From an uncultured Lachnospiraceae bacterium (GTDB taxonomy: Bacteria > Bacillota > Clostridia > Lachnospirales > Lachnospiraceae): a stretch of 9,082 bases of DNA. The DNA lies in assembly GCA_947174985.1 (NCBI GenBank), contig CAMWLB010000111.1, positions 1-9,082 of the forward strand, read 5' to 3'. Both the position numbers and the translations under genes were made by a program. Of the stretch, positions 1 through 6,797 are shown one piece after another. How positions within the stretch are numbered: position 1 is the stretch's first letter; each line of letters begins with the position of its first letter. A model generated the notes under the pieces. That model was not told the origin of the DNA, made no database searches, and saw only the letters and a program-made list of their open reading frames with translations.

Positions 1-70
1 ATTAAACTATCAAGAAAGGCAATTAGAAATAAATGAGCTCTGTTTTTTTGCAAAAAAGACGGTGCTTATA

Positions 71-106
71 GATATAAGTACGCAAAAATGTGAATAAAAT
101 GTGAAT
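71..106 (+). promoter_or_regulatory. Putative promoter/operator of the ABC transporter operon
   Basis: The 180 bases before the binding-protein gene are AT-rich. They contain GATATAAGTA (71-80), then a perfect tandem repeat of the 11-mer AAAATGTGAAT (85-95 and 96-106), followed by the palindrome GAATATTC (108-115). TTGCAA at 48-53 lies 17 bp before GATATA and could be a -35 box. TAGAAT (106-111) is an alternative -10 without a recognisable -35, which would fit activator dependence. The 11-bp step puts both repeat copies on the same DNA face, as expected for a dimeric or tandem-binding regulator. A closely similar arrangement lies before the GH88 gene at 3761-3796. The sequence facts are direct; the promoter and operator roles are inferred. 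Confidence 0.45.
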
Positions 107-180
107 AGAATATTCAGTTAATTTATTGCAGACAGGAGCAAAGAAAAAGTTTCTGTAGTTGAAAAGGAGGATGAAGTAAA

Positions 181-1557
181 ATGAAAAAGAAATTTTTAAG
201 CGTATTACTGGCAACTGCAATGCTTGCTACTTTACTTGCAGGCTGCGGCGATGATGGTTCAAAGAACGATGGAGAAAAAGATACCGCTACAGTTCCCGTT
301 GAGAGCACACCTAAGCCGACGGATAGTGAGCCTTCCGAAGAAAGCAATGCCGGCGCAGAGCCTGTTACCTTGAGATGGGCTATCTGGGATCAGGAAACGA
401 CAGCTTACTGGAAGGATATCAAGGAAGCATATGAAGCAAGTCATGAAGGCGTAACCATTGAGATGGTTGACTTAGGCTCAACGGATTATATGACGGTTCT
501 GGCAACTGAGTTGTCCGGCGATGGTTCTGAATTCGACGTTGTTACCATCAAAGATGTCCCGGGCTATGCAACTCTGGTACAGAAAAATGCAATTATCCCG
601 CTTGATGATTACATCAGTGCGGATGGTGTGGATTTGAGCAAATATGCAGGTGCCACAGATCAGGTGCTGGTAGATGGAAAGCTTTATGAACTGCCCTTCA
701 GAAACGACTTCTGGGTACTGTTCTACAACAAGGATTTGTTTGACGCGGCAGGCGTGCCTTATCCTACCAACGATATGACTTTTGAAGAGTATGACGCTCT
801 TGCAAGACAGCTCACCGACACAACCTTTGGTTCTCAGGTTTACGGCGCACATTACCATACCTGGAGAAGCGCAGTACAGCTTTTCGGCGTTCTGGACGGC
901 GAGCACACCATCTTAGATGGCGAGTATTCTGCTTTTAAGCCCTATTATGAGATGGTTCTCGGACAGGAAGCGGACGGCGTGTGCAGGACATATGCGGATT
1001 TAAAGACAGAAGGTCTGCATTACTCAGCAGCTTTCTCCGGTGGCGACGTGGCTATGCTCAATATGGGTTCCTGGTTCATCGCAACCATGATTACCAACCT
1101 GCAGACAGGAGAATATGATTCCAGCCTCTGCGGCAACTGGGGTATTGTAAAATATCCTCATGCAGAAGGTGTGGAAGCCGGCTCTACTCTTGGTACGATT
1201 ACCGGTCTTGCAGTAACCTCCGCAACGGATACACCTGACGCTGCATGGGAGTTCGTAAAATGGGTCAGCGGTGAAGAAGGCGCGGCAGTTATGGCTTCCA
1301 GCGGAAACTTCCCTGCAATCATGACCGATGAGGTTAAGGATTTGATTACAGCACTGGATGGCTTCCCTACAGACGATGCCAGCAGAGAAGCACTGAGCGT
1401 ATCCAATCTGTATTTGGAAGTACCTTATGCACCCAACGTATCTGAAATCAATTCTGTGCTTGACTCCTATCACGGAAGCATCATGTCAGGAGAGATGAGC
1501 ATTGATGAAGGTATTGAGGCGATGAATACGGAAGTAGGAAAGATTCTGGCGCAGTAG
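181..1557 (+). CDS. Sugar ABC transporter substrate-binding lipoprotein (family 1 extracellular binding protein)
   Basis: This is a 458-residue extracellular solute-binding protein of the CUT1 carbohydrate uptake type, anchored to the outer face of the membrane, where it captures the sugar and delivers it to the two permeases downstream. Residues 1-21 are a lipoprotein signal peptide (KKK, hydrophobic core, lipobox LAGC) with the lipidated Cys at 22. Residues 23-60 are an Asp/Ser/Glu/Pro-rich tether, and the two-lobed binding domain starts near VTLRWAIWD (62-70). Family-typical segments are LPFRNDFWVLFYNKDLF (171-187) and GGDVAMLNMGSWF (287-299). The ligand cannot be read from sequence; the neighbouring GH88 and DUF2264 genes suggest uronate-containing oligosaccharides, which is inference. 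The start is supported by AAGGAGG at 164-170, 10 bases before the ATG. It is the first gene of the operon, and a hairpin follows its stop. Confidence 0.93.
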   Translation: MKKKFLSVLLATAMLATLLAGCGDDGSKNDGEKDTATVPVESTPKPTDSEPSEESNAGAEPVTLRWAIWDQETTAYWKDIKEAYEASHEGVTIEMVDLGSTDYMTVLATELSGDGSEFDVVTIKDVPGYATLVQKNAIIPLDDYISADGVDLSKYAGATDQVLVDGKLYELPFRNDFWVLFYNKDLFDAAGVPYPTNDMTFEEYDALARQLTDTTFGSQVYGAHYHTWRSAVQLFGVLDGEHTILDGEYSAFKPYYEMVLGQEADGVCRTYADLKTEGLHYSAAFSGGDVAMLNMGSWFIATMITNLQTGEYDSSLCGNWGIVKYPHAEGVEAGSTLGTITGLAVTSATDTPDAAWEFVKWVSGEEGAAVMASSGNFPAIMTDEVKDLITALDGFPTDDASREALSVSNLYLEVPYAPNVSEINSVLDSYHGSIMSGEMSIDEGIEAMNTEVGKILAQ

Positions 1558-1589
1558 CGCAGGCTTCCATGACCGGACAAAAAAGGACA

Positions 1590-1614
1590 AAGGAGCCGTG
1601 ATGAGCGGCTCCTT
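1590..1614 (+). terminator. Intra-operon hairpin (attenuator or mRNA-stabilising stem)
   Basis: AAGGAGCCG (1590-1598) and CGGCTCCTT (1606-1614) form a perfect 9-bp stem with a 7-base loop, 32 bases after the binding-protein stop. The following bases (GTTATATCC) are not a proper T-tract, so complete termination is unlikely. Such stems between a binding-protein gene and its permease genes are known to lower downstream expression or protect the upstream mRNA end, matching the greater need for binding protein. The left arm also contains an AGGAG that would otherwise serve an in-frame ATG at 1601. Confidence 0.55.
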
Positions 1615-1637
1615 GTTATATCCAGCGATTATAAAGG

Positions 1638-1644
1638 AAAGGAG
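1638..1644 (+). promoter_or_regulatory. Ribosome-binding site that sets the first permease start
   Basis: AAAGGAG lies 7 bases before the ATG at 1652. The frame is also open further upstream, with GTG at 1598 and ATG at 1601, but those codons sit inside a hairpin and would add a sequence (SGSLLYPAIIKERRIF) unlike a permease N-terminus. I therefore take 1652 as the main start. Confidence 0.7.
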
Positions 1645-1651
1645 AATTTTC

Positions 1652-2716
1652 ATGCCGAAAATGGACGACGCCCAAAAGGCGGCAAAAATTAATTCTCTGC
1701 AGGAGGAACTGACTGCTTTAATCGGAGCGGTCAGAATAGAAACGGATAGCAAAAAGAAACGCAGGCTGATAGCAAAAATCGGAGAGTATAACAGACAGAT
1801 AGATACTATGAAGTCAGGAAAGCTTTTAAGCCGTGAGACCAAAAGGGATTTGGTGGCGTATTCTTTCATTGCACCAAACTTTATCGGATTCTGTGTATTT
1901 ACGCTGATACCTATTGTATTTGCTTTTTCGCTTGCATTTATGAAATGGGATGGCAGCAATCCTATAAAATGGGCAGGCATCAGCAATTTTACAAGGCTGA
2001 CGGATGATATTTTCTTTAGGGCAGCTTTGAAAAATACAGTTATTTACTGTATCGGCACCGTGCCGCTTACCATGATTGCTTCCCTTGCGCTGGCAATCAT
2101 ATTAAATCAGAAAGTAATAGGAAGGGGGATTTTCAGAACTCTGTCCTTTTTCCCGTATGTGGCTTCCCTTGTGGCAATCACAGCGGTATGGAAGATGCTT
2201 TTCCATCCGTCCAAGGGGCCCATCAACAATATCCTGCTCAATGTATTAAAGGTGCCGCAGAAAAACCTGCCGCAGTGGTTTACCGGAGGGCTGGTGCTTC
2301 TGTCCATGATTCTATTCAGCGTGTGGAAGTACATGGGCTATTACATGGTTATTTATCTGGCAGGGCTGCAGGGCATTTCGGGAGAGCTTTATGAGGCGGC
2401 GAGTCTGGACGGTGCCAATACATGGCAGAAGTTTCGTTATGTCACTTGGCCCCAACTCAGTTCCACCACTTTTTTTGTAGTGGTTATGCTGACCATTAAC
2501 TGCTTCAAGGTATACGACATAGCAATCATGCTGGCCGGTGGAGGAAGTGGTGAGCTTACGACTTCGGCGACCGTGCTGGTATACTATATTTATCAGAAGG
2601 CATTTATCGACTGGGATTTGGGTTATTCCAGCGCAGTGGCAATGGTACTCTTTATCATGGTACTTGCGGTAACCATTATCCAGTTTAGAGGACAGGCGAA
2701 GAGGGAACGCGCATAA
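1652..2716 (+). CDS. Sugar ABC transporter permease, first subunit (UgpA/LacF-like)
   Basis: This is a 354-residue inner-membrane permease of the binding-protein-dependent family, one half of the translocation pore for the sugar bound by the upstream lipoprotein. The body begins at RDLVAYSFIAPNFIGF (65-80), followed by about six hydrophobic helices. The cytoplasmic EAA loop that contacts the ATPase is EAASLDGANTWQKF (248-261) ending in WPQL (266-269), with the conserved Gly at 254. Residues 1-64 form a charged, probably helical cytoplasmic extension (SLQEELTALIGAV, then KKKRRLIAKIGEYNRQI), longer than the short N-terminus usual for this subunit. The start at 1652 is chosen from its Shine-Dalgarno sequence; an in-frame start at 1601 would add 17 residues. 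The second permease gene follows 57 bp on. Confidence 0.92.
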   Translation: MPKMDDAQKAAKINSLQEELTALIGAVRIETDSKKKRRLIAKIGEYNRQIDTMKSGKLLSRETKRDLVAYSFIAPNFIGFCVFTLIPIVFAFSLAFMKWDGSNPIKWAGISNFTRLTDDIFFRAALKNTVIYCIGTVPLTMIASLALAIILNQKVIGRGIFRTLSFFPYVASLVAITAVWKMLFHPSKGPINNILLNVLKVPQKNLPQWFTGGLVLLSMILFSVWKYMGYYMVIYLAGLQGISGELYEAASLDGANTWQKFRYVTWPQLSSTTFFVVVMLTINCFKVYDIAIMLAGGGSGELTTSATVLVYYIYQKAFIDWDLGYSSAVAMVLFIMVLAVTIIQFRGQAKRERA

Positions 2717-2773
2717 TGGCTTATAAGAGATTGGTGCGCTGCCGCGAAAGCGTCAGGCACAGAAAGGAAAAAT

Positions 2774-3613
2774 ATGAAATCAGCACATAAAAAAGCCGTT
2801 TTAGGCAAAGTGATTGTCTATATCATTCTGATACTGATAGCGATCATCATGATTATCCCGTTTCTCTGGATGCTGTCGGCATCTATAAAGAGCGACAGGG
2901 AAGTGTTTCAGATGAATCCCTTTGTGTGGATTCCGGAAAATCCGAAAATCAGTAATTATAAAGATATCTGGACAAAAATTCCGTTTGTAAAGTTTGTGGA
3001 AAATACGGTATACTTGACAATAGTAGTAACCTTCCTGCAGCTTTTGACCAGCAGCTTTGCGGCATACTCCTTTGCAAAACTGCATTTCAGGCATAAAAAC
3101 GGACTGTTTCTGGCATATATCGCAACCATCGCAATGCCGTGGCAGGTTTACATGGTGCCGCAGTTCATTATGATGAGAAAGATGGGGCTGAACGACAAGC
3201 TTCTTGCCATCATCTGCCTGCAGGCGTTTTCGGCGTTTGGCGTATTTATGATGAAGCAGTTTTATGAGGGTATCCCCGACGATTTGTGCGAGGCGGCTCG
3301 AATCGACGGCATGAGCGAATACAGGATATACGCGAAAATTATGCTGCCGTTGTCAAAGCCGGCACTGTCAACGCTCACGATTTTTACCTTTGTTACTACA
3401 TGGAACGACTACTTAGGACCGTTGATTTACTTAAAGACACAGGAAAAGAAGACGATTCAGCTTGGACTGAAAATGTTTATCAGCCAGTATTCCTCCGATT
3501 ACGGATTGATTATGGCGGGCTCCGTGCTGTCTTTGGTTCCGGTACTGATTGTGTTCCTGTGTCTGCAGAAGTATTTTGTGGAAGGGGTTGCGGCTACGGG
3601 CCTAAAGGGGTAG
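2774..3613 (+). CDS. Sugar ABC transporter permease, second subunit (UgpE/LacG-like)
   Basis: This is a 279-residue inner-membrane permease, the second half of the CUT1 pore. Its length and plan are typical: a first helix at about 12-34 (VIVYIILILIAIIMIIPFLW), five further hydrophobic segments, the EAA loop EAARIDGMSEYRIYAKIMLP (173-192) with the expected Gly at 179, and the family-like ending QKYFVEGVAATGLKG. AAAGGAAA before the ATG is a moderate ribosome-binding site. It is the last transporter gene. No ATPase gene follows, as is common in Firmicute CUT1 systems that share one MsmX-type ATPase. A very strong inverted repeat lies 33 bases past the stop and probably ends the operon. Confidence 0.93.
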   Translation: MKSAHKKAVLGKVIVYIILILIAIIMIIPFLWMLSASIKSDREVFQMNPFVWIPENPKISNYKDIWTKIPFVKFVENTVYLTIVVTFLQLLTSSFAAYSFAKLHFRHKNGLFLAYIATIAMPWQVYMVPQFIMMRKMGLNDKLLAIICLQAFSAFGVFMMKQFYEGIPDDLCEAARIDGMSEYRIYAKIMLPLSKPALSTLTIFTFVTTWNDYLGPLIYLKTQEKKTIQLGLKMFISQYSSDYGLIMAGSVLSLVPVLIVFLCLQKYFVEGVAATGLKG

Positions 3614-3646
3614 ATTGGTAATTGGGAAATGATTGCGGCAAGGGAC

Positions 3647-3722
3647 GGGAATGGTCAATATAGACAAAAACGGGTTCCGAAGCGTGGCAAGTCACCCGTT
3701 TTTGTCTATATTGGCCATTCCC
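3647..3722. terminator. 29-bp near-perfect inverted repeat, probable terminator of the transporter operon
   Basis: The arms 3647-3675 and 3694-3722 match over 29 positions with one difference (T3655 opposite G3714, a G-U pair in RNA), around an 18-base loop (TCCGAAGCGTGGCAAGTC). The inner part, AAAAACGGGT then ACCCGTTTTT, has the A-stem-T layout of a terminator that could work in both directions. The stem continues about 19 bp beyond that core, far longer than a normal intrinsic terminator, and no T-tract follows the outer arm. It may therefore also be a palindromic repeat element. It occupies much of the 205-base gap between the second permease and the GH88 gene. Confidence 0.65.
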
Positions 3723-3760
3723 TGAACTTTGTTAAAGAATCTTCACAATTAGCGCAAGGG

Positions 3761-3796
3761 GATATATGTAGGAAAAGCCCTGTGAATACAGTGTGA
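3761..3796 (+). promoter_or_regulatory. Putative promoter/operator of the GH88-DUF2264 operon, matching the transporter one
   Basis: GATATATGTA (3761-3770) is followed 10 bases later by TGTGAATACAGTGTGA (3781-3796). The first differs by one base from GATATAAGTA at 71-80; the second matches 89-104 at 14 of 16 positions. TGTGA recurs at an 11-bp step in both. TTCACA (3742-3747) is a possible weak -35. The repeat lies just upstream of the ribosome-binding site, so if transcription starts near 3775 the motif would cover the start point and suit a repressor. The likeness is seen directly; its role is inferred. Confidence 0.45.
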
Positions 3797-3818
3797 GGTA
3801 TATAGGGAAGGAGAGGTT

Positions 3819-4985
3819 ATGATTCAGTTTGATGGTTATTTGGAAATCAGTAAGGAGGAAATAGAGGCGGCGCTGGATTTCTGTAATCGGCAGATTTTGC
3901 GGAATCTGCCGGAATTTACGGATAAGTTTCAGAAGGCGTACAGTGAAAACGGGTTTTATGAACCTATTGAAAACGATTACTGGACTTGCGGCTTTTGGAC
4001 GGGGGAAATCTGGCTTGCTTATGAGTATTCCCATGACGAGAGGCTGCGGGCGGCGGGCGAGACGCAGATTCAGAGTTTTTTAAACCGTATCGAAAAAAAA
4101 TTTGAAGTGGACCATCATGACATGGGCTTTCTGTATTCGCCGTCCTGTGTGGCAGGTTATAAACTGACCGGCAGCAAAGAGGGAAGGAAAGCGGCGATTA
4201 TGGCGGCGGATCAGCTTATCACCAGATACCATCCTGTTGGTGAGTTTATTCAGGCATGGGGGTCTATGGATGCGCCGGAAAATTACAGGCTTATCATTGA
4301 CTGTCTGCTGAACCTGCCATTGCTTTATTGGGCGTCGGAGGAGACAGGAGACGAAAAGTACCGTGAGATTGCGGAAAAACATATTCATACGGCAGTCGCA
4401 AATGTCATCAGGGAGGATTATTCCACGTGGCATACTTTCTTTTTTGACATGGAGACGGGGGCTCCGCATCACGGCGCGACCTGTCAGGGCTATCGGGATG
4501 GTTCCGCATGGGCAAGAGGGCAGGCATGGGGCGTTTACGGTCTTGCTCTTGCATACAAATATACGGGGAGAAAGGAATATGTGGAACTGTTCCGGCATGT
4601 GACGGAATACTTTTTAACCCATCTGCCCAAGGATTTGGTGCCTTTCTGGGATTTGGAATTTACGGATGGGGACGACCAGCCGCGGGATTCCTCTTCAGCT
4701 TCCATAGCAGCGTGCGGTATGCTGGAAATGATAAAATATCTGGAGCCTGAGGAAGCGGAGCATTACCAGAAAATTGCGTGGCAAATCATGAAGTCCGTGT
4801 ATGATAATTATGCGGTAAAGGATATGGAGACCTCTAATGGGCTGGTGCTTCATAGCACTTACTCGAATCATTCGCCTTATAATACCTGTAATCATTATGG
4901 GGTGGACGAGTGTAATTCGTGGGGGGATTACTTTTATATGGAGGCGCTGACGAGGATGTCAAAGAATTGGAAGCTTTACTGGTAA
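3819..4985 (+). CDS. GH88 unsaturated glucuronyl hydrolase
   Basis: This 388-residue protein has no signal peptide and should be a cytoplasmic (alpha/alpha)6-barrel hydrolase. Known GH88 enzymes hydrate the double bond of the delta-4,5-unsaturated uronic acid left by polysaccharide lyases, which releases it from the oligosaccharide (from glycosaminoglycans, gellan or xanthan). Family marks are YWTCGFWTGEIWLAYEY (54-70), DHHDMGF (98-104), IIDCLLNLPLLYWA (159-172), GYRDGSAWARGQAWGVYG (224-241), RDSSSASIAACGML (289-302) and WGDYFYMEAL (368-377). Asp101 and Asp161 fall where the two key Asp residues of the Bacillus sp. GL1 enzyme (D88, D149) are expected, and the length agrees with its 377 residues. 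GH105 is related, but these motifs fit GH88 better. AAGGAG at 3808-3813 precedes the ATG. No polysaccharide lyase is in the window. The DUF2264 gene follows after 18 bp, surely co-transcribed. Confidence 0.88.
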   Translation: MIQFDGYLEISKEEIEAALDFCNRQILRNLPEFTDKFQKAYSENGFYEPIENDYWTCGFWTGEIWLAYEYSHDERLRAAGETQIQSFLNRIEKKFEVDHHDMGFLYSPSCVAGYKLTGSKEGRKAAIMAADQLITRYHPVGEFIQAWGSMDAPENYRLIIDCLLNLPLLYWASEETGDEKYREIAEKHIHTAVANVIREDYSTWHTFFFDMETGAPHHGATCQGYRDGSAWARGQAWGVYGLALAYKYTGRKEYVELFRHVTEYFLTHLPKDLVPFWDLEFTDGDDQPRDSSSASIAACGMLEMIKYLEPEEAEHYQKIAWQIMKSVYDNYAVKDMETSNGLVLHSTYSNHSPYNTCNHYGVDECNSWGDYFYMEALTRMSKNWKLYW

Positions 4986-5003
4986 TGTGCGGAGGGAGTA
5001 AGG

Positions 5004-6761
5004 ATGAAAAAACCACATGAATTTGAGATTTTACATACAAAACAGGATTTTCAGGAGTTGATGTTGTCTATATTGGAGCCGTTAAAGCCTTATTATAGTG
5101 AGGGCAGGGCGAGACTTACGCTTGGCAGGACGATGGCACATTATGATATCAATGCGACATGGATGGAGGCGTTTTCAAGACCTTTATGGGGATTGGTGCC
5201 TTACTGGGCAGGAGGCGGCAGGGACGGCAGCTTTGAGGAAATCTGCCGGAAGGGACTGTGTGCCGGAACGGATGCGGAAAATCCGGAGTACTGGGGAGAT
5301 TGTAAGGATTTTGACCAGAGATTTGTGGAGATGGCGGCAATTTCCTACGGTATTATGTTTGCGCCCGAGGTGTTGTGGGAGCCTCTCAGTGAACAGGAAA
5401 AGGACAATCTGTGCAGCTACCTGAATAAAATAAATGAGCATCCATTGCCGGTATGCAACTGGATATTGTTCGCCGTGCTTGTCAATATCGCCATGAAAAA
5501 AGTGAACAGGGCGTACAATCCTACGGTTTTGGAGGAGTATTTAAAGGGGCTGGAGACCTTTTATCTGGGCGAGGGCTGGTATCAGGACGGCGATTCGGGG
5601 CAGAAGGACTACTATATTTCTTTTGCTATTCATTTTTACTGCCTGATTTATGCAAAGGTGATGGAGACGGATGACCCTGAGCGGGCGGCTCTCTACAAAG
5701 AGCGTGCCTGTGAATTTGCCAGACAGTTTATTTACTGGTTTGATGAGGACGGCGATGCGATTCCCTTTGGACGTTCTCTTACCTACCGGTTTTCACAGGT
5801 AAGCTTTTTCAGCGCATGCCTGGTAGCCGGTATTGAACCGTTTCCGGTGCCTGTTATGAAGGGGCTGATTGCGAGACATCTGCGAAGCTGGATGAAACGC
5901 CCGATTTTTGACAGGGACGGTATCCTCACCATTGGTTACGGCTATCCCAATCTTACCATGTCTGAACGTTACAATGCACCTGGCTCGCCTTACTGGGCGA
6001 TGAAAGCCTTCGGTTTTCTTATGCTGCCGGATGACCATCCTTTCTGGACGGTGGAGGAAGCGCCTCTGCCTGAGGGAGAAGCGGCCTGCCCAATGGGGTG
6101 CCCCATGAAATATGCCGATATGTATGTGCGTCGGTATGACCACCATGTAACGGCATTTGCCCCGGGCGTGTACAGTCCGAATGGACATGGGCATATTGTG
6201 GAAAAATATGGGAAGTTTGCCTATGATTCAAAGTTTGGCATAAGCATTGCCAAGTCCTGCTACGAGCTGCATGAAAATGCGCCGGACAGTATGCTGGCGT
6301 TTGTGATAGACGGTTATGTGTATGTAAGACGTATTTGTGAAAAATCAGAAATTACGGAGACGGGTGTTTGTTCTAAATGGAGCCCATATCCCGGGATTTG
6401 CGTGGAGACGACGCTGACGCCGACAGAGAATGGGCATATCAGGGAACACCGCCTCATAAGTGGGACAGAATGTGTGGCATACGACTGCGGCTTTGCGGTG
6501 AATGGGGGAGATTTTGCGCCTGTTGGTTTCTATTATGAGGAGAATGATATCGGCGCCTGTGCAGGAAATAACGTTTCTTACTGTAAGGTAAGTGGAGAAG
6601 AAACTTTTGCTTCGAAAAAAAGCACGGCGGCAGGGCATATCATCTTTGCAGATCCCAATACCAATCTGCTCTATACCAAGACGGCAATCCCCTCTGTGCA
6701 ATACAAAATTCACAAAGGGGAGCAGGTACTCCGCACTGTGGTAGAAGCCGCTATGAAATAA
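5004..6761 (+). CDS. DUF2264 family protein, probable carbohydrate-active enzyme
   Basis: This 585-residue protein has no signal peptide or membrane helix. I recognise it as DUF2264 from the N-terminal segment EAFSRPLWGLVPYWAGGG (55-72), CNWILFAVLVN (151-161), EGWYQDGDSGQKDYY (190-204), PFGRSLTYRF (254-263) and YNAPGSPYWAMKAF (323-336). Residues 1-345 look all-helical, like an alpha-toroid; from about 370 the chain is strand-rich (KYGKFAYDSKFG, 401-412), a two-domain plan like that of heparinase II/III-type proteins. From memory, DUF2264 members overlap CAZy family GH154, whose founder is an exo-beta-glucuronidase. I could not check this, and the catalytic residues are not assigned. The gene sits 18 bp after the GH88 gene with GGAGGGAG as ribosome-binding site, so both probably remove uronic acids from imported oligosaccharides. 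It ends only 20 bp before a convergent gene. Confidence 0.82.
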   Translation: MKKPHEFEILHTKQDFQELMLSILEPLKPYYSEGRARLTLGRTMAHYDINATWMEAFSRPLWGLVPYWAGGGRDGSFEEICRKGLCAGTDAENPEYWGDCKDFDQRFVEMAAISYGIMFAPEVLWEPLSEQEKDNLCSYLNKINEHPLPVCNWILFAVLVNIAMKKVNRAYNPTVLEEYLKGLETFYLGEGWYQDGDSGQKDYYISFAIHFYCLIYAKVMETDDPERAALYKERACEFARQFIYWFDEDGDAIPFGRSLTYRFSQVSFFSACLVAGIEPFPVPVMKGLIARHLRSWMKRPIFDRDGILTIGYGYPNLTMSERYNAPGSPYWAMKAFGFLMLPDDHPFWTVEEAPLPEGEAACPMGCPMKYADMYVRRYDHHVTAFAPGVYSPNGHGHIVEKYGKFAYDSKFGISIAKSCYELHENAPDSMLAFVIDGYVYVRRICEKSEITETGVCSKWSPYPGICVETTLTPTENGHIREHRLISGTECVAYDCGFAVNGGDFAPVGFYYEENDIGACAGNNVSYCKVSGEETFASKKSTAAGHIIFADPNTNLLYTKTAIPSVQYKIHKGEQVLRTVVEAAMK

Positions 6762-6776
6762 GAATGCTGCAAGGAT

Positions 6777-6797
6777 AGCATCTACAATGCTTTTTTT
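6777..6797 (+). terminator. Weak terminator after the DUF2264 gene
   Basis: AGCAT (6777-6781) and ATGCT (6787-6791) form a 5-bp stem with a 5-base loop, followed by six more T. It sits 16 bases after the DUF2264 stop and overlaps the last codons of the convergent DUF362 gene, where the T-run encodes its Lys-Lys-Ala. The stem is short and a competing pairing (ATGCT at 6764-6768) exists, so this is a weak call. Confidence 0.35.

Noticed and set aside
2..97. An open frame of 31 codons running from the left edge to a TAA, possibly the end of an upstream plus-strand gene.
   Set aside because: The peptide (beginning NYQERQLEINEL) matches no family I know, an open stretch this short is common by chance, and it overlaps the probable promoter.
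85..106. The short tandem repeat, considered as the start of a CRISPR or other array.
   Set aside because: There are only two 11-base copies without spacers; an operator is the better reading.
478..906. A 142-codon minus-strand open frame inside the binding-protein gene.
   Set aside because: The plus-strand protein here has continuous family features; the reverse translation is Cys/His-rich without any domain.
2717..2773. The gap between the two permease genes, checked for a hairpin or a small gene.
   Set aside because: I found no convincing stem and no start with a ribosome-binding site other than that of the second permease.
3286..3621. A 111-codon open frame in another plus-strand frame at the end of the second permease.
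   Set aside because: It overlaps the EAA loop and last helices of the permease, and its own translation is not protein-like.
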